64,000 bases of DNA from Prochlorococcus sp. AG-402-K10 (GCA_003216835.1 QCIF01000004.1:1-64000), one strand, 5' to 3'. Positions 1-9,715 are shown, numbered from the stretch's first letter. Translations and numbers: made by a program. The notes: generated by a model not told the origin, from the letters alone.

Positions 1-1059
1 AACGCCAAAATAGAAGTAATTGGTGTTGGCGGTGGTGGAAGTAACGCAGTCAATAGGATGATTGATAGTGATGTGGGAGGTGTATCATTCAGGGTCCTTA
101 ATACTGATGCTCAAGCACTATTGCAATCTTCTGCTGAGCGAAGAGTTCAACTAGGACAAAATTTAACAAGAGGGCTTGGGGCCGGAGGTAATCCAAGTAT
201 TGGGCAAAAAGCTGCTGAAGAATCTAGAGAAGAGCTACAACAAACATTAGAAGGATCAGATCTAGTTTTTATAGCTGCGGGCATGGGTGGAGGTACTGGA
301 ACAGGGGCGGCTCCTGTAGTCGCTGAGGTGGCCAAACAGAGTGGGGCCTTAACCGTAGGAATAGTTACTAAACCATTTTCTTTTGAAGGGAAAAGAAGAA
401 TGCGTCAGGCAGAAGAAGGGATTTCGAGATTAGCCGAAAATGTTGACACTCTAATAGTTATCCCAAATGATCGATTAAAAGACGTTATAGCAGGTGCCCC
501 TCTTCAAGAAGCATTTAGAAATGCTGATGATGTTTTAAGGATGGGAGTCAAAGGCATAAGTGACATAATTACATGTCCAGGATTAGTTAATGTTGATTTT
601 GCAGACGTAAGGTCAGTCATGACAGAGGCGGGCACAGCGCTTCTTGGTATAGGTATCGGTTCTGGCAGATCCAGAGCGTTGGAAGCTGCACAAGCAGCAA
701 TAAATAGTCCTTTACTAGAGGCCGCAAGAATTGATGGCGCCAAAGGTTGCATTATTAACATTACTGGTGGTAAAGATATGACATTGGAAGATATGACCTC
801 AGCATCCGAAATTATTTATGATGTTGTTGATCAAGAGGCAAATATCATAGTTGGAGCTGTTGTTGATGAAGCAATGGAGGGAGAAATACAAGTTACTGTA
901 ATAGCTACTGGATTTGAAACAGATCAACCTTTAAAGCAACAAAGGCTAAAAAATAGATTATCAAATGAACCACTTTATAATAATTCCGAAAACAAAGATA
1001 CTGGAGCAAGCATTCCAGAGTTTTTGAGATTCAGGCAGAATAAAAAAGATATAGATTAA
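1..1059 (+). CDS. ftsZ: Cell division protein FtsZ (5' end cut by window)
   Basis: FtsZ is the tubulin-like GTPase that polymerises into the cytokinetic Z-ring at midcell. The reading frame is open from base 1, starting '[20 protein letters not shown]', the first glycine-rich GTP-binding stretch of FtsZ. The ATG at 58 in the ORF track is therefore internal and the true start lies upstream of the window. The tubulin signature 'GGGTGTG' follows about 95 residues into the visible part, and the T7-loop region containing '[11 protein letters not shown]' is present. The tail after 'VIATGF' is short and polar and ends '...[12 protein letters not shown]'. Visible length is 352 residues, close to the full family length, so little is missing. 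The SRP RNA gene follows convergently. Confidence 0.97.
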   Translation, partial: NAKIEVIGVGGGGSNAVNRMIDSDVGGVSFRVLNTDAQALLQSSAERRVQLGQNLTRGLGAGGNPSIGQKAAEESREELQQTLEGSDLVFIAAGMGGGTGTGAAPVVAEVAKQSGALTVGIVTKPFSFEGKRRMRQAEEGISRLAENVDTLIVIPNDRLKDVIAGAPLQEAFRNADDVLRMGVKGISDIITCPGLVNVDFADVRSVMTEAGTALLGIGIGSGRSRALEAAQAAINSPLLEAARIDGAKGCIINITGGKDMTLEDMTSASEIIYDVVDQEANIIVGAVVDEAMEGEIQVTVIATGFETDQPLKQQRLKNRLSNEPLYNNSENKDTGASIPEFLRFRQNKKDID

Positions 1060-1074
1060 TTAGGTAAAATAAAG

Positions 1075-1170
1075 TGACTCGGTTATCTCGCCTGCCTCAA
1101 GCATCCCTTGTGGCTGCTACCTTCCGGTCCTGACCAGATTTAGGCGTTAAAACCGCGAAAGGCCGAGTCA
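1075..1170 (-). ncRNA. ffs: Signal recognition particle RNA (4.5S-type)
   Basis: The reverse strand contains 'GGTCAGGACCGGAAGGTAGC', which matches the universally conserved SRP RNA domain IV loop (E. coli 4.5S has GGTCAGGTCCGGAAGGAAGC). The ends 'tgactcgg' and 'ccgagtca' are complementary and close a long hairpin of about 96 nt. The RNA scaffolds Ffh for co-translational targeting of membrane proteins. It lies in the gap between ftsZ and panB on the opposite strand to both. The exact ends are inferred from the terminal pairing. Confidence 0.93.
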
Positions 1171-1215
1171 TAAGCATCCTAGCAATTCTTTTAAAAAAAA
1201 GATACATAGTTTATT

Positions 1216-1989
1216 ATGTTGCCTTCAGAACTAATTAAGTATAAACAAAATTATCAAAAAATTATTGCATTAACTGCATGGGACTCTATTTCAGCTTCTT
1301 TAGCAGAGCAATCTGAAGCAGATCTTGTTTTAGTAGGAGATTCTTTAGCAATGGTTTGTTTAGGGTACAAATCCACGTTGCCAATAACATTAGATAATAT
1401 GATTTATCATACTAATGCAGTTTCGAGAGGGTTTACCAAAGAGATTGAAAAACAGCCCTTATTAGTATGCGATATGCCATTTCTTACTTATCAATGCGGA
1501 GAAGAAAAAGCCGTAGAATATGCAGGGAAAATAATTAAAAACACTTACGCAAAAGCTGTGAAGATTGAAGGGGCCGAACCTGAGATACAAAATGTTATTT
1601 CTAGAATTATAAGAATGGGCATACCTGTAATGGGGCATCTAGGTCTTACACCACAAAGCTATCTAAATCTTGGGTTAAAAAAACAAGGAAAAACTTTAGA
1701 GAGTCAGGAGAAAATCAAGAGAGAAGCTTCTATTCTTGAACAATTAGGATGTTTTTCTATAGTTTTAGAACACATCCCTGAGATGCTTGCAAAAGAGATA
1801 CAAAACGACTTAGCCATTCCAACAATAGGAATTGGTGCGGGAAATTATTGTGATGGTCAAATAAGAGTTACTGCAGATTTATTAGGTCTTAATAATGATC
1901 AACCTCCATTTTGCCCGCCAATTATTGAAGGGAAAAAGTTCCTAAGAGAAAAATTAAAAAAGTGGGTAGCCTCAGAGAGACTTAGTTAA
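1216..1989 (+). CDS. panB: 3-methyl-2-oxobutanoate hydroxymethyltransferase
   Basis: PanB transfers a hydroxymethyl group from 5,10-methylene-THF to 2-oxoisovalerate to give ketopantoate, the first committed step of pantothenate/CoA synthesis. The (beta/alpha)8 enzyme signatures are visible: 'LVGDSLAMVCLGYKSTLP' near residues 38-55, 'VKIEGAE' around residue 117, and 'GIPVMGHLGLTPQS' near 138. The 'IPTIGIGAG' segment near residue 200 is characteristic. At 257 residues it is a normal length for the family. The last 8 bases overlap the end of convergent hemW. Confidence 0.95.
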   Translation: MLPSELIKYKQNYQKIIALTAWDSISASLAEQSEADLVLVGDSLAMVCLGYKSTLPITLDNMIYHTNAVSRGFTKEIEKQPLLVCDMPFLTYQCGEEKAVEYAGKIIKNTYAKAVKIEGAEPEIQNVISRIIRMGIPVMGHLGLTPQSYLNLGLKKQGKTLESQEKIKREASILEQLGCFSIVLEHIPEMLAKEIQNDLAIPTIGIGAGNYCDGQIRVTADLLGLNNDQPPFCPPIIEGKKFLREKLKKWVASERLS

Positions 1990-3205
1990 TTTTATCCCAC
2001 CACTTAAACATCGAAATAAGAATTTGATTACTTAATTCCATACCTTTTGGATCACTTAACAGGAACCTATTACCATTTCTAACTAATAGACCACTTTCTA
2101 AATACATCTCCCATTCTTTTAGTAAACTCCTTAAATTAATTTCAAATTCTTTTTTCTCCCATTTTTGTTCTTCAAATAGTTTATAAATATCTACACCTTC
2201 TCTAAGTCTCATACCCAACATAATTTTCTCATCTAGTTCCCTATAAAGAAAACCTTTATTAACGAGTGAAGAATCTAAGCTATTTTCACATTGATTAATT
2301 ACCCATTTTTTGTATTCCTTACTAATTCTTGGTCTAGTAAACTTTTCCCCCCAAGGAGAACTAGTTGAACCTTGCCCAAAGCTCCACCATCCTAACCCAG
2401 TCCAATAGACCCTGTTATGCCTAGATTGATGTCCAGGAAGACAATAATTTGAAATTTCATATCTAGAATATCCTGATCCTTTTAAAATAAAATTTGTGGA
2501 TTCACTATTCCTAAAAGCATCATCATCACTAGGTAATTGTAATTTACCTAAAGCAATTAATTTTTTAAAAACAGTTCCATTTTCTATATTTAAATCATAA
2601 ATCGATATATGCGGAGGAGAAAAATTTACTGTTTTTTTCAAGTCTTCTTGCCATTCTCTAAAACCACTAAGTGGTAAATTTTGAATTAAATCTAAACTCC
2701 AACTCTTTATAAGGCCAGAATCGTATGTTTTCTTTAACCATGAACAACATTTTTCAACATCTTCTCTTAAATGTCTTCTTCCCGCATTTTGAAGTATCTG
2801 ATTATTAAAACTTTGTGCTCCAAGGCTAAATCTATTTATTCCAGCATTTATGAATCCGTAAAGATCATCTTGATTAAAACTCGCTGGATCAACCTCCATA
2901 GTAATTTCTGCACCATAATCCAAGCCATAATTCTCTTTAAAAAGGATTATTAAATCTTTAATTTGCTGAGGACATAAAATTGAAGGTGTCCCACCACCAA
3001 TATAAATTGTTGAGAGAGGGGATTTATGTTTAATTGACAATATTTCTTTATACAAAAAGTGTAAATATTCTTTTATGGTTTTACTTCCGTACCCTTGAGA
3101 ACTTTCGATTTTATTACCTAAAGGTATTACTGCAAAATCACAATAAAAGCACCTTCTATGGCAAAAAGGGATATGTATATAAGCACTTCTTGGAAACTTA
3201 TTCAT
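1982..3205 (-). CDS. hemW: HemW-like radical SAM protein (heme chaperone family)
   Basis: This is a radical S-adenosylmethionine protein of the HemN/HemW family. The [4Fe-4S] motif 'CHRRCFYC' (Cys15, 19, 22) follows 'YIHIPFC', and the glycine motif 'YIGGGTPS' follows near residue 92. HemW proteins lack the HemN N-terminal extension, and this 407-residue protein likewise begins almost at the SAM domain. In characterised bacteria HemW binds and delivers heme rather than oxidising coproporphyrinogen, so the older name oxygen-independent coproporphyrinogen oxidase is probably wrong here. It ends convergently with panB. Confidence 0.9.
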   Translation of the reverse strand: MNKFPRSAYIHIPFCHRRCFYCDFAVIPLGNKIESSQGYGSKTIKEYLHFLYKEILSIKHKSPLSTIYIGGGTPSILCPQQIKDLIILFKENYGLDYGAEITMEVDPASFNQDDLYGFINAGINRFSLGAQSFNNQILQNAGRRHLREDVEKCCSWLKKTYDSGLIKSWSLDLIQNLPLSGFREWQEDLKKTVNFSPPHISIYDLNIENGTVFKKLIALGKLQLPSDDDAFRNSESTNFILKGSGYSRYEISNYCLPGHQSRHNRVYWTGLGWWSFGQGSTSSPWGEKFTRPRISKEYKKWVINQCENSLDSSLVNKGFLYRELDEKIMLGMRLREGVDIYKLFEEQKWEKKEFEINLRSLLKEWEMYLESGLLVRNGNRFLLSDPKGMELSNQILISMFKWWDKIN

Positions 3206-3301
3206 AAATTAATTATATTTTTTAGCTAAAAAATTATATTGAGGATAGTAAAAAATAAAATCTTTATTTACTCAATTAATAAATCCTTGTAGATTAGATA
3301 T

Positions 3302-4411
3302 ATGACAGATATTTTAGTATTAATTCTATTTATATTATCTGGAGCTGCTTCAGGATGGCTTGGGGTTGATCTATTACCTGTAGATATACTCAAAGAGGTT
3401 TCTAATGTAGAGGGTTTTAGAATCGTATTAGCAATAATAGGTTTTTTTTTAGGACTAGCAGCTGGCTTTGTATTCTTACAACTTAGAAAGACATTTCTAG
3501 ATCAAATACGAACAATGCCAACAGATTTACTCATTAGTAGATCTGTTGGATTGATTTTAGGATTACTTGTAGCGAATTTACTTCTTGCTCCGATATTGTT
3601 AATTCCTTTTCCGAGAGAAGTATTTTTTGGGAAGCCCTTAGCCGCTATATTGAGCAATATTTTCTTTGGTGTCCTTGGATATAAGTTGGCTGATACTCAT
3701 GGCAGAACATTATTGAGACTATTCAACCCTAATAATACAGATGCATATTTGGTAACCGAAGGGATTCTTCCAGCTGCAAGCCCAAAAATCCTTGATACCA
3801 GTGTAATTATAGATGGCCGAATAAATGGTCTATTAAATTGTGGTTTATTAGAAGGGCAACTCATTGTTGCACAAAGTGTAATTAATGAATTACAAACCTT
3901 AGCAGATTCGAGCAGTAATGAAAAAAGATCTAAAGGAAGAAGAGGTCTCAAATTATTAAAAGAACTAAGAGATTTATATGGAAGAAGACTTGTAATAAAC
4001 CCAACAAAATATGAAGGTAATGGAGTAGATGAAAAACTCTTAAAAATTACTGAGGATATGGCAGGCACCCTGATAACAGCAGATTATAATCTCTCTCAAA
4101 TTGCGGAAGTAAAAGAATTAAAAGTTATGAATTTAAGCGATTTAGTTATCGCATTGAGGCCAGAGGTGCAGCCAGGAGAATCACTTAATATAAAAGTTGT
4201 AAGAGAGGGAAAGGAAAAAATGCAAGGAATTGGATATTTAGATGACGGAACAATGGTAGTTATTGATGAAGCGAAAGAATTTGTTGGAAGCAGATTAGAT
4301 ATTGTAATCACAGGCGCTTTACAAACTCCTACTGGAAGAATGGCATTTGGAAAACTAATAAATAATCCTGAGTCAAACAAATCTTTTAAATCTCCTGCAA
4401 CAGAGGGCTAA
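3302..4411 (+). CDS. PIN-TRAM domain membrane protein (YacL-like)
   Basis: The N-terminal 125 residues contain about four hydrophobic segments. They are followed by a PIN-like nuclease fold beginning 'ILDTSVIIDGR' near residue 163, with further acidic residues at 'GTLITADYNL'. A TRAM domain, a predicted RNA-binding beta-barrel, occupies roughly residues 295-355. This architecture matches the YacL/PilT-N family. Members are presumed membrane-anchored ribonucleases, but the substrate is not established. It is immediately upstream of the clpR-clpP pair and may be co-transcribed with it. Length is typical. Confidence 0.85.
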   Translation: MTDILVLILFILSGAASGWLGVDLLPVDILKEVSNVEGFRIVLAIIGFFLGLAAGFVFLQLRKTFLDQIRTMPTDLLISRSVGLILGLLVANLLLAPILLIPFPREVFFGKPLAAILSNIFFGVLGYKLADTHGRTLLRLFNPNNTDAYLVTEGILPAASPKILDTSVIIDGRINGLLNCGLLEGQLIVAQSVINELQTLADSSSNEKRSKGRRGLKLLKELRDLYGRRLVINPTKYEGNGVDEKLLKITEDMAGTLITADYNLSQIAEVKELKVMNLSDLVIALRPEVQPGESLNIKVVREGKEKMQGIGYLDDGTMVVIDEAKEFVGSRLDIVITGALQTPTGRMAFGKLINNPESNKSFKSPATEG

Positions 4412-4451
4412 ATCTAGCTAGAATCAAATCAATATTAATTTAGTGGTACAT

Positions 4452-5114
4452 ATGACTGTATCTGCTCCTTATTACGGCGAGAATACCGTTATGAGGACTC
4501 CACCTCCAGATTTACCCTCTCTATTACTAAAAGAGAGGATAGTATATCTCGGTCTGCCTTTGTTTTCAGATGATGACGCCAAAAGACAACTAGGAATGGA
4601 TGTTACTGAGCTTATTATTGCTCAGCTTCTGTATCTAGAATTTGAGGATCCGGATAAACCTATATTCTTTTATATAAATTCAACTGGAACAAGTTGGTAT
4701 ACTGGCGACGCAGTTGGATTTGAAACAGAGGCATTTGCTATTTGCGACACCATAAGCTACATAAAACCACCAGTTCATACAATATGTATTGGACAAGCAA
4801 TGGGTACTGCTGCCGTTATTCTTTCATCAGGAACAAAAGGTCAAAGAGCCGCTCTCCCTCATGCATCTATTGTGTTACATCAACCTATCAGTGGGGCAAG
4901 GGGACAAGCTACAGATATTCAGATAAGAGCCGAGGAGGTTTTAAAAAATAAGAAATCAATGCTTGAGATCTTATCTCGTAATACAGGTAAAACGATTGAA
5001 GAGCTATCAAAAGATTCAGACAGAATGAGTTATCTAAACCCTCAAGAGGCTTTAAATTATGGGGTTATTGATAGAATACTAACAAGTAAAAAAGATTTAC
5101 CAAATAAAATTTAA
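4452..5114 (+). CDS. clpR: ClpR, catalytically inactive ClpP-like subunit
   Basis: ClpR is a ClpP paralogue that assembles with active ClpP in mixed cyanobacterial and plastid protease rings. The segment equivalent to the catalytic 'ASMGA' of ClpP reads 'GQAMGTAAVIL', so the nucleophilic serine is absent. The histidine region 'LHQP' is still present. The ORF track starts at a GTG at 4443, but the ATG three codons downstream gives the expected N-terminus 'MTVSAPYYGENT', so I chose 4452. clpP follows 32 bases later, reproducing the conserved cyanobacterial clpR-clpP operon. Confidence 0.93.
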   Translation: MTVSAPYYGENTVMRTPPPDLPSLLLKERIVYLGLPLFSDDDAKRQLGMDVTELIIAQLLYLEFEDPDKPIFFYINSTGTSWYTGDAVGFETEAFAICDTISYIKPPVHTICIGQAMGTAAVILSSGTKGQRAALPHASIVLHQPISGARGQATDIQIRAEEVLKNKKSMLEILSRNTGKTIEELSKDSDRMSYLNPQEALNYGVIDRILTSKKDLPNKI

Positions 5115-5146
5115 CTATTACTACCAACTAATTTCTTTTTAAAATT

Positions 5147-5755
5147 ATGCCAATAGGAACTCCAAGCGTGCCTTACAGACTTCCAGGAAGTCAATATGAA
5201 AGGTGGGTAGACATATATACAAGATTAGGTGTTGAAAGAATTTTATTTCTTGGACAAGAAGTTAATGATGGAATTGCTAATAGCCTTGTTGCTCAAATGC
5301 TTTATCTTGATTCTGATGACAACACAAAACCAATATACTTATATATAAATAGTCCAGGAGGCTCAGTTACAGCTGGCTTAGCAATATACGACACTATTAA
5401 ATACGTCAAAAGTGATGTGGTAACTATTTGTGTCGGCCTTGCAGCCTCAATGGGCGCCTTTCTACTAGCTGCTGGCACTAAAGGTAAAAGAGTAGCTTTA
5501 CCTCACAGCAGAATAATGATACATCAACCTCTTGGAGGTACTTCACAACGTCAAGCGAGTGACATAGAAATAGAAGCCAAGGAAATTTTAAGAATTAAAG
5601 ACATGTTAAACATGTCTATGGCAGACATGACTGGACAATCATTTGAAAAAATAGAAAAGGATACTGACAGAGATTATTTTCTTAGTGCTGAAGAAGCAAA
5701 AAACTATGGGTTAATTGACAGAGTAATTACGCATCCAAGCGAAGCAAATCAGTGA
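5147..5755 (+). CDS. clpP: ATP-dependent Clp protease proteolytic subunit
   Basis: This is an active serine protease subunit that pairs with the upstream ClpR and an AAA+ unfoldase such as ClpC. The catalytic serine sits in '[11 protein letters not shown]' (about residue 100) and the histidine in 'RIMIHQP' (about residue 125). The family segment 'YINSPGGSV' is intact. At 202 residues it is full length. Its position directly after clpR suggests it is the ClpP3-type partner, though paralogue number cannot be proven without comparing the other clpP copies in the genome. Confidence 0.95.
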   Translation: MPIGTPSVPYRLPGSQYERWVDIYTRLGVERILFLGQEVNDGIANSLVAQMLYLDSDDNTKPIYLYINSPGGSVTAGLAIYDTIKYVKSDVVTICVGLAASMGAFLLAAGTKGKRVALPHSRIMIHQPLGGTSQRQASDIEIEAKEILRIKDMLNMSMADMTGQSFEKIEKDTDRDYFLSAEEAKNYGLIDRVITHPSEANQ

Positions 5756-5857
5756 AATTATTTAAATATTAATTTTTAAATAAAGTATTTTTTTATTTTA
5801 TTTACACTTTTAATGTCTAAAATATGAATTATTCATAAAGTATAGAAACTACAACTA

Positions 5858-6847
5858 ATGACACAACTCTTTTATGACACAGATGCTGATCTAAGTCTCT
5901 TAAATAATAAAACGATCGCAATAATAGGATATGGTTCTCAAGGCCACGCACATGCTTTAAATCTTAAAGATAGTGGAATGGATGTAATTGTTGGATTATA
6001 TAAAGGTAGTAAATCTGAAAGCAAAGCCATTAATGATGGATTACAAGTCTTTAATGTATCTGAGGCATGTGAAAAAGCAGATTGGATTATGATTCTGCTC
6101 CCTGATGAGTTCCAAAAAGAAGTTTATAGTCAAGAAATAGAGCCCAATTTAAAAGAAGGTAAGATATTAAGTTTTGCACATGGCTTTAATATAAGATTTG
6201 GCCTAATCAAACCGCCTGAATTTGTCGATGTCGTCATGATTGCTCCCAAAGGCCCTGGACACACAGTGCGTTGGGAATATCAAAATGGTCAAGGGGTTCC
6301 AGCTTTATTTGCAGTAGAACAGGATTATTCTGGCAATGCGAGGTCATTAGCAATGGCCTACGCAAAAGGTATAGGAGGAACAAGAGCTGGCATTCTTGAA
6401 ACTAATTTTAAAGAAGAAACTGAAACTGATTTATTTGGAGAACAAGCCGTCTTATGCGGAGGTCTCTCGGAGCTGGTCAAATCTGGCTTTGAAACTCTTG
6501 TTGAAGCAGGTTACCAACCTGAGCTTGCTTATTTCGAGTGCCTACATGAAGTCAAGCTAATTGTTGATTTAATGGTTAAAGGAGGATTATCTCAGATGAG
6601 AGATTCAATCTCAAATACTGCAGAATATGGGGATTATGTAAGTGGTAAAAGACTTATAAATAGTGATACAAAGAAGGAAATGCAGAAAATTTTAAAAGAC
6701 ATCCAAGATGGCACCTTCGCTAAGAATTTTGTGGAAGAATGTGAAAGAAACAAGCCTTTAATGACAAAATTAAGAGAAGAAAATTCTAAACATGAAATAG
6801 AGAAAGTAGGTAAAGGTCTCCGTGCTATGTTCAGTTGGCTGAAATAA
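5858..6847 (+). CDS. ilvC: Ketol-acid reductoisomerase
   Basis: IlvC converts acetolactate and acetohydroxybutyrate to the dihydroxy acids of valine and isoleucine synthesis, using NADPH and Mg2+. The N-terminal Rossmann motif is '[13 protein letters not shown]' near residue 24. The metal-binding acidic segments '[10 protein letters not shown]' and '[12 protein letters not shown]' lie in the helical C-terminal domain. The 329-residue length identifies the short class I form. A 100 bp AT-rich leader precedes it, and the end overlaps the start of cobD by 13 bases, implying coupled translation. Confidence 0.97.
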   Translation: MTQLFYDTDADLSLLNNKTIAIIGYGSQGHAHALNLKDSGMDVIVGLYKGSKSESKAINDGLQVFNVSEACEKADWIMILLPDEFQKEVYSQEIEPNLKEGKILSFAHGFNIRFGLIKPPEFVDVVMIAPKGPGHTVRWEYQNGQGVPALFAVEQDYSGNARSLAMAYAKGIGGTRAGILETNFKEETETDLFGEQAVLCGGLSELVKSGFETLVEAGYQPELAYFECLHEVKLIVDLMVKGGLSQMRDSISNTAEYGDYVSGKRLINSDTKKEMQKILKDIQDGTFAKNFVEECERNKPLMTKLREENSKHEIEKVGKGLRAMFSWLK

Positions 6848-7848
6848 ATCTGTTTTTAATATTAATTGGCGCGATTGGTTTTGATTTATTAATCGGCGAT
6901 CCGAAGTTTATAATCCATCCTGTACAAATAATTGGCATTTATGTAAAAAAAATTACTAACTTCTTCATTAATAATTTTGGAGAAAATAAAAAAATATTAT
7001 TTTGGGGTGGATTATTTATTGCTCTATCAACTATTGCGATTAGTTATAGTTGCGGAAAATTAATAGAATTAATCTATTTTCAGTCAAAGAATAATATCCT
7101 TAGTGGAATATTAATATTTTTAGGACTATCAAGTTGCATAGCCTCCAAATGTCTTATTTCAAGTGTTCGAGAGATTGCAAACCTTCTAGAGAATCAAGAA
7201 ATTAATGATCAAAACGAAAAGATAGTAAAAGCTAAAGTTCAAGAAATTGTAAGCAGGGATGTGAGTTCATCTTCGAATGAACATCTTTTGAGATCCAGCA
7301 CTGAAAGTCTTACTGAAAATTCAGTTGATGGCATATTTGGACCAATGTTTTGGATATTTTTCGGATTCGTTTTAATTAAGTTTTCAATTTTTTTACCAGG
7401 TCCATTGTCGCTTGGGTTTTCTTATAAAGCTATAAGTACCCTAGATTCAATGATAGGTTATAAATATGATTACTTTAAATATTTAGGTTTTTTTAGTGCA
7501 AAAATTGAAGATAATTTTACTTTCATCCCTTCTAGATTAGTTTTAATAACATTACCCTTAGTTAGCTATAGAATTAATGAATATACATCTCTCATAAAAA
7601 AAAGTTACCTAGATGGTAAAAAGTATAATTCTCCTAATTCTGGGATGTCAGAGGCTATATTTGCATATACTTCAGGTATAAAATTAGGAGGTAAAAGTAA
7701 ATACAAAAATAAAATTATTGAAAAACCAATAATCAATCCAAATGGAGATATTTGTACTAAAGAAAAGATTAATCTTATTTGTGGATTAATTCTAAGGTTA
7801 CAGTTTTTATGGATAATATGTTTTGTTTTAATTTTCTTCATAAGTTAA
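6835..7848 (+). CDS. cobD: Adenosylcobinamide-phosphate synthase, CobD/CbiB family
   Basis: This integral membrane protein attaches the aminopropanol (phosphate) arm to adenosylcobyric acid late in B12 synthesis. The family start '[18 protein letters not shown]' is visible, followed by 'REIANLLEN' and the conserved '[20 protein letters not shown]' and '[13 protein letters not shown]' blocks. Several hydrophobic helices are spread over its 337 residues. The ORF uses a TTG start inside the last codons of ilvC. No ATG is available in frame nearby, so translational coupling to ilvC is likely. The pairing with ilvC has no obvious metabolic reason. Confidence 0.9.
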   Translation: MAEINLFLILIGAIGFDLLIGDPKFIIHPVQIIGIYVKKITNFFINNFGENKKILFWGGLFIALSTIAISYSCGKLIELIYFQSKNNILSGILIFLGLSSCIASKCLISSVREIANLLENQEINDQNEKIVKAKVQEIVSRDVSSSSNEHLLRSSTESLTENSVDGIFGPMFWIFFGFVLIKFSIFLPGPLSLGFSYKAISTLDSMIGYKYDYFKYLGFFSAKIEDNFTFIPSRLVLITLPLVSYRINEYTSLIKKSYLDGKKYNSPNSGMSEAIFAYTSGIKLGGKSKYKNKIIEKPIINPNGDICTKEKINLICGLILRLQFLWIICFVLIFFIS

Positions 7849-7905
7849 AATTTAATTGCCGAATAAAATAGCTATTAACTTACTATTATTAATAAAAATA
7901 TTTTA

Positions 7906-8184
7906 ATGAAAGAAGAAAATCACCCAATAGGAAATTCAAACGAAAATTCAGACAATTCTTTTTTTGAAAATCCAAATGAAGATTTAGACAATAAAGCTGC
8001 TGATAATAAATATTCAAAATGGGTTGATAATAAAGGAGATGAAGTAAAAAATGTTTTTGGATTTAATAGCAGTGCAGAGCTTGTTAATGGCAGAGCCGCC
8101 ATGATAGGGTTTTTAATGCTCTTATTAACCGAATTAGTTCTTAAAGGGAAACCTGTAACTTCTTCAATATTTGGCATAAATTAA
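7906..8184 (+). CDS. High-light-inducible / chlorophyll-binding-like protein with long N-terminus
   Basis: The C-terminal helix carries the Hli (LHC-type) chlorophyll-binding motif 'ELVNGRAAMIGF', with the glutamate, asparagine and arginine all intact, followed by a hydrophobic stretch ending in 'VLKGKPVTS'. About 55 acidic, asparagine-rich residues precede the helix. This makes the protein 92 residues long, against 35-50 for the minimal Hli proteins at the end of this window. Hli proteins act in thylakoid photoprotection and chlorophyll handling under stress. A small membrane protein gene starts 2 bases after its stop. Confidence 0.88.
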   Translation: MKEENHPIGNSNENSDNSFFENPNEDLDNKAADNKYSKWVDNKGDEVKNVFGFNSSAELVNGRAAMIGFLMLLLTELVLKGKPVTSSIFGIN

Positions 8185-8186
8185 AA

Positions 8187-8399
8187 ATGGAAGAAAACAA
8201 ATCTAAACCATTAAAAATCATCCTCTACATTTCAGTTTGGGTTATAATTTGGGGAACATTAGGCTCTTTCATAGACTATCCTCTCTATAAAAACCATATC
8301 TACCAGGAGGGGAGCATATATCAATATCTTACCTTTACCATTACAGCAGTAATAACAATATTAGGGGCCAACTTTCTTTATAAGAAAATTACACTATAA
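8187..8399 (+). CDS. Small two-helix membrane protein, unknown function
   Basis: This is a 70-residue protein with two hydrophobic helices (about residues 8-27 and 43-65) joined by 'DYPLYKNHIYQEGS'. It starts two bases after the preceding Hli-type gene, so the two are probably one transcript. That context suggests a thylakoid or photosynthetic-membrane role, but this is inference. Its stop codon abuts the stop of the convergent gene at 8394. I do not recognise a named family. Confidence 0.75.
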   Translation: MEENKSKPLKIILYISVWVIIWGTLGSFIDYPLYKNHIYQEGSIYQYLTFTITAVITILGANFLYKKITL

Positions 8400-8651
8400 A
8401 AACTTATACCTAAATTTTCTGATTATTTTAGCTGGTTTTGTTTTGTCTAGATCATCGTATAGTATCCACTGATGTGTTTCAGTATCATGATCGCAAGCAT
8501 AATTTTCAGATTCGGGGCCATAGGTATTGATCAATGAATGACATAACTGATCTGCCTCGAAAGCTGAATCATAACCTGTTAAGAAGTATATTAAAAATCC
8601 AACAAGTATTATCGAAATAAGGACTTGAAAAAATAAGTTAACTATCTTCAT
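8394..8651 (-). CDS. Small membrane-anchored protein, unknown
   Basis: This protein has one N-terminal hydrophobic helix ('IVNLFFQVLISIILVGFLIY') and then a soluble tail with two cysteines and 'TETHQWILYDD', ending in basic residues. The ORF track begins at a TTG five codons upstream. I prefer the ATG at 8651 because it places the hydrophobic segment at the N-terminus, but no clear Shine-Dalgarno decides it. Length is 85 residues. Family not recognised. Confidence 0.65.
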   Translation of the reverse strand: MKIVNLFFQVLISIILVGFLIYFLTGYDSAFEADQLCHSLINTYGPESENYACDHDTETHQWILYDDLDKTKPAKIIRKFRYKFL

Positions 8652-8711
8652 AAAAATTACCGACAAAATTTAAATATATCACTTCAAAAAATTTTCTAAC
8701 TAAAAATAAAA

Positions 8712-8957
8712 CTAACGCCCAATATTGAAAACAAAATCGCGGAATTGTTGATTATTTAGATACAAAATCACTAAAAGTATTAAACCTATATTAAGGCCTA
8801 GTACTATTGATCCAATTATATTTATTTGTTTTTTACCAGGTAATGTATAAGTGATTTTTTTTTCCTTAAGAATAGAAGCTATACCTCTTTTCTCTTTTTC
8901 CAAATCCTTGTTAGGTCCATCATTTTTAACTTCACCATCAGAAAAACCTTTTACCAT
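8712..8957 (-). CDS. Small single-span membrane protein, unknown
   Basis: This is an 81-residue protein with a charged N-terminal half ('KDLEKEKRGIASILKEKK') followed by a single hydrophobic helix around residues 48-68 and a short polar tail. The layout suggests a cytosol- or stroma-facing N-terminus with a C-terminal anchor. No recognised domain. It sits in a run of small minus-strand genes between cobD and the HU gene. Confidence 0.65.
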   Translation of the reverse strand: MVKGFSDGEVKNDGPNKDLEKEKRGIASILKEKKITYTLPGKKQINIIGSIVLGLNIGLILLVILYLNNQQFRDFVFNIGR

Positions 8958-9011
8958 TAGAAATTAATTTTTAAATTAATAATATTCTAACTCAAAAATT
9001 TATCTGAATAA

Positions 9012-9323
9012 TTAACAATTTTTAATCACATATGGAAGGGAAATACCATTAAGTCTTTTGGGGCCCTTGTTAAAAAAGTAACCTTGAATAAGTTCTGTCT
9101 GTAAACCCAAAATACTTGACTGACATTTGAATCTATTTCTTTCAAACTCTACTATCTGCATTTTCTCGATATGCATAATGAGTTTTTTACAATCTTTTTT
9201 TTTGGGCTCTCTAAGGCATTTATTTGATTTTTTTAAAAGCTCTGTCTTGGTTTGTATTATCTCAGAGATAACAGGATTAGGTATTAGGACAAAATTAAGG
9301 CATAAAAGAATTATGAATTTCAT
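9012..9323 (-). CDS. Small secreted cysteine-containing protein, unknown
   Basis: The first 20 residues ('FIILLCLNFVLIPNPVIS') form a typical Sec signal peptide. The mature part of about 83 residues is basic and has four cysteines spread through it, including one at the very C-terminus. It is probably periplasmic, and the cysteines could form disulfides, though this is inferred. I do not recognise a family. Confidence 0.6.
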   Translation of the reverse strand: MKFIILLCLNFVLIPNPVISEIIQTKTELLKKSNKCLREPKKKDCKKLIMHIEKMQIVEFERNRFKCQSSILGLQTELIQGYFFNKGPKRLNGISLPYVIKNC

Positions 9324-9380
9324 TATTTTTAAAGAATAGAAATTTTCAATACCCTCTTAAAAGTGTTTCTTTAATTAATA

Positions 9381-9404
9381 AAAAAGGTGCTCTTTTAGAG
9401 CACC
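9381..9404 (-). terminator. Rho-independent terminator of the HU gene
   Basis: 'ggtgctct ttt agagcacc' (9386-9404) is a perfect 8-bp stem with a 3-nt loop. On the minus strand it is followed by a run of T (the 'aaaaaa' on the plus strand). It lies 36 bases past the stop of the HU gene and is the clearest intrinsic terminator in this part of the window. Confidence 0.88.
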
Positions 9405-9439
9405 TAATAATCCAAAAAGAATCAAGGTTTAATTAAATA

Positions 9440-9715
9440 TCAGCCTTGAACTCTATCTTTAAAAAGCTTCCCTGCTGAGAAAGTAGGTACTCTTTTTGCA
9501 GGAATTGCAATTTTTTCGCCAGTCTTAGGGTTTAATCCCTGCCTAGCAGAACGATCTCTTGGCTCGAAAGAACCAAATCCCAGTATGGAGACTTTTTTGC
9601 CTTCCACTACTGAATCAACAATAGTTTCAATAGCTGCATCAACAACTAAAGAGACATCTGTTTTTGTGAGCTCAGTACGAGCAGCAACAAGATTTACTAA
9701 ATCAGCTTTGTTCAT
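9440..9715 (-). CDS. hup: DNA-binding protein HU
   Basis: HU is a small nucleoid-associated protein that dimerises and bends DNA. The N-terminal helical part 'MNKADLVNLVAARTELTK' and the beta-arm region 'GFGSFEPRDRSARQGLNPKTG' are typical, as is the end 'FSAGKLFKDRVQG'. At 91 residues it is standard length. It has its own terminator downstream and a long untranslated region upstream, consistent with a strongly expressed single-gene unit. Confidence 0.96.
   Translation of the reverse strand: MNKADLVNLVAARTELTKTDVSLVVDAAIETIVDSVVEGKKVSILGFGSFEPRDRSARQGLNPKTGEKIAIPAKRVPTFSAGKLFKDRVQG

Noticed and set aside
147-761. Minus-strand ORFs inside ftsZ (147-335, 504-761)
   Set aside because: Antisense shadows of a conserved gene; no family resemblance.
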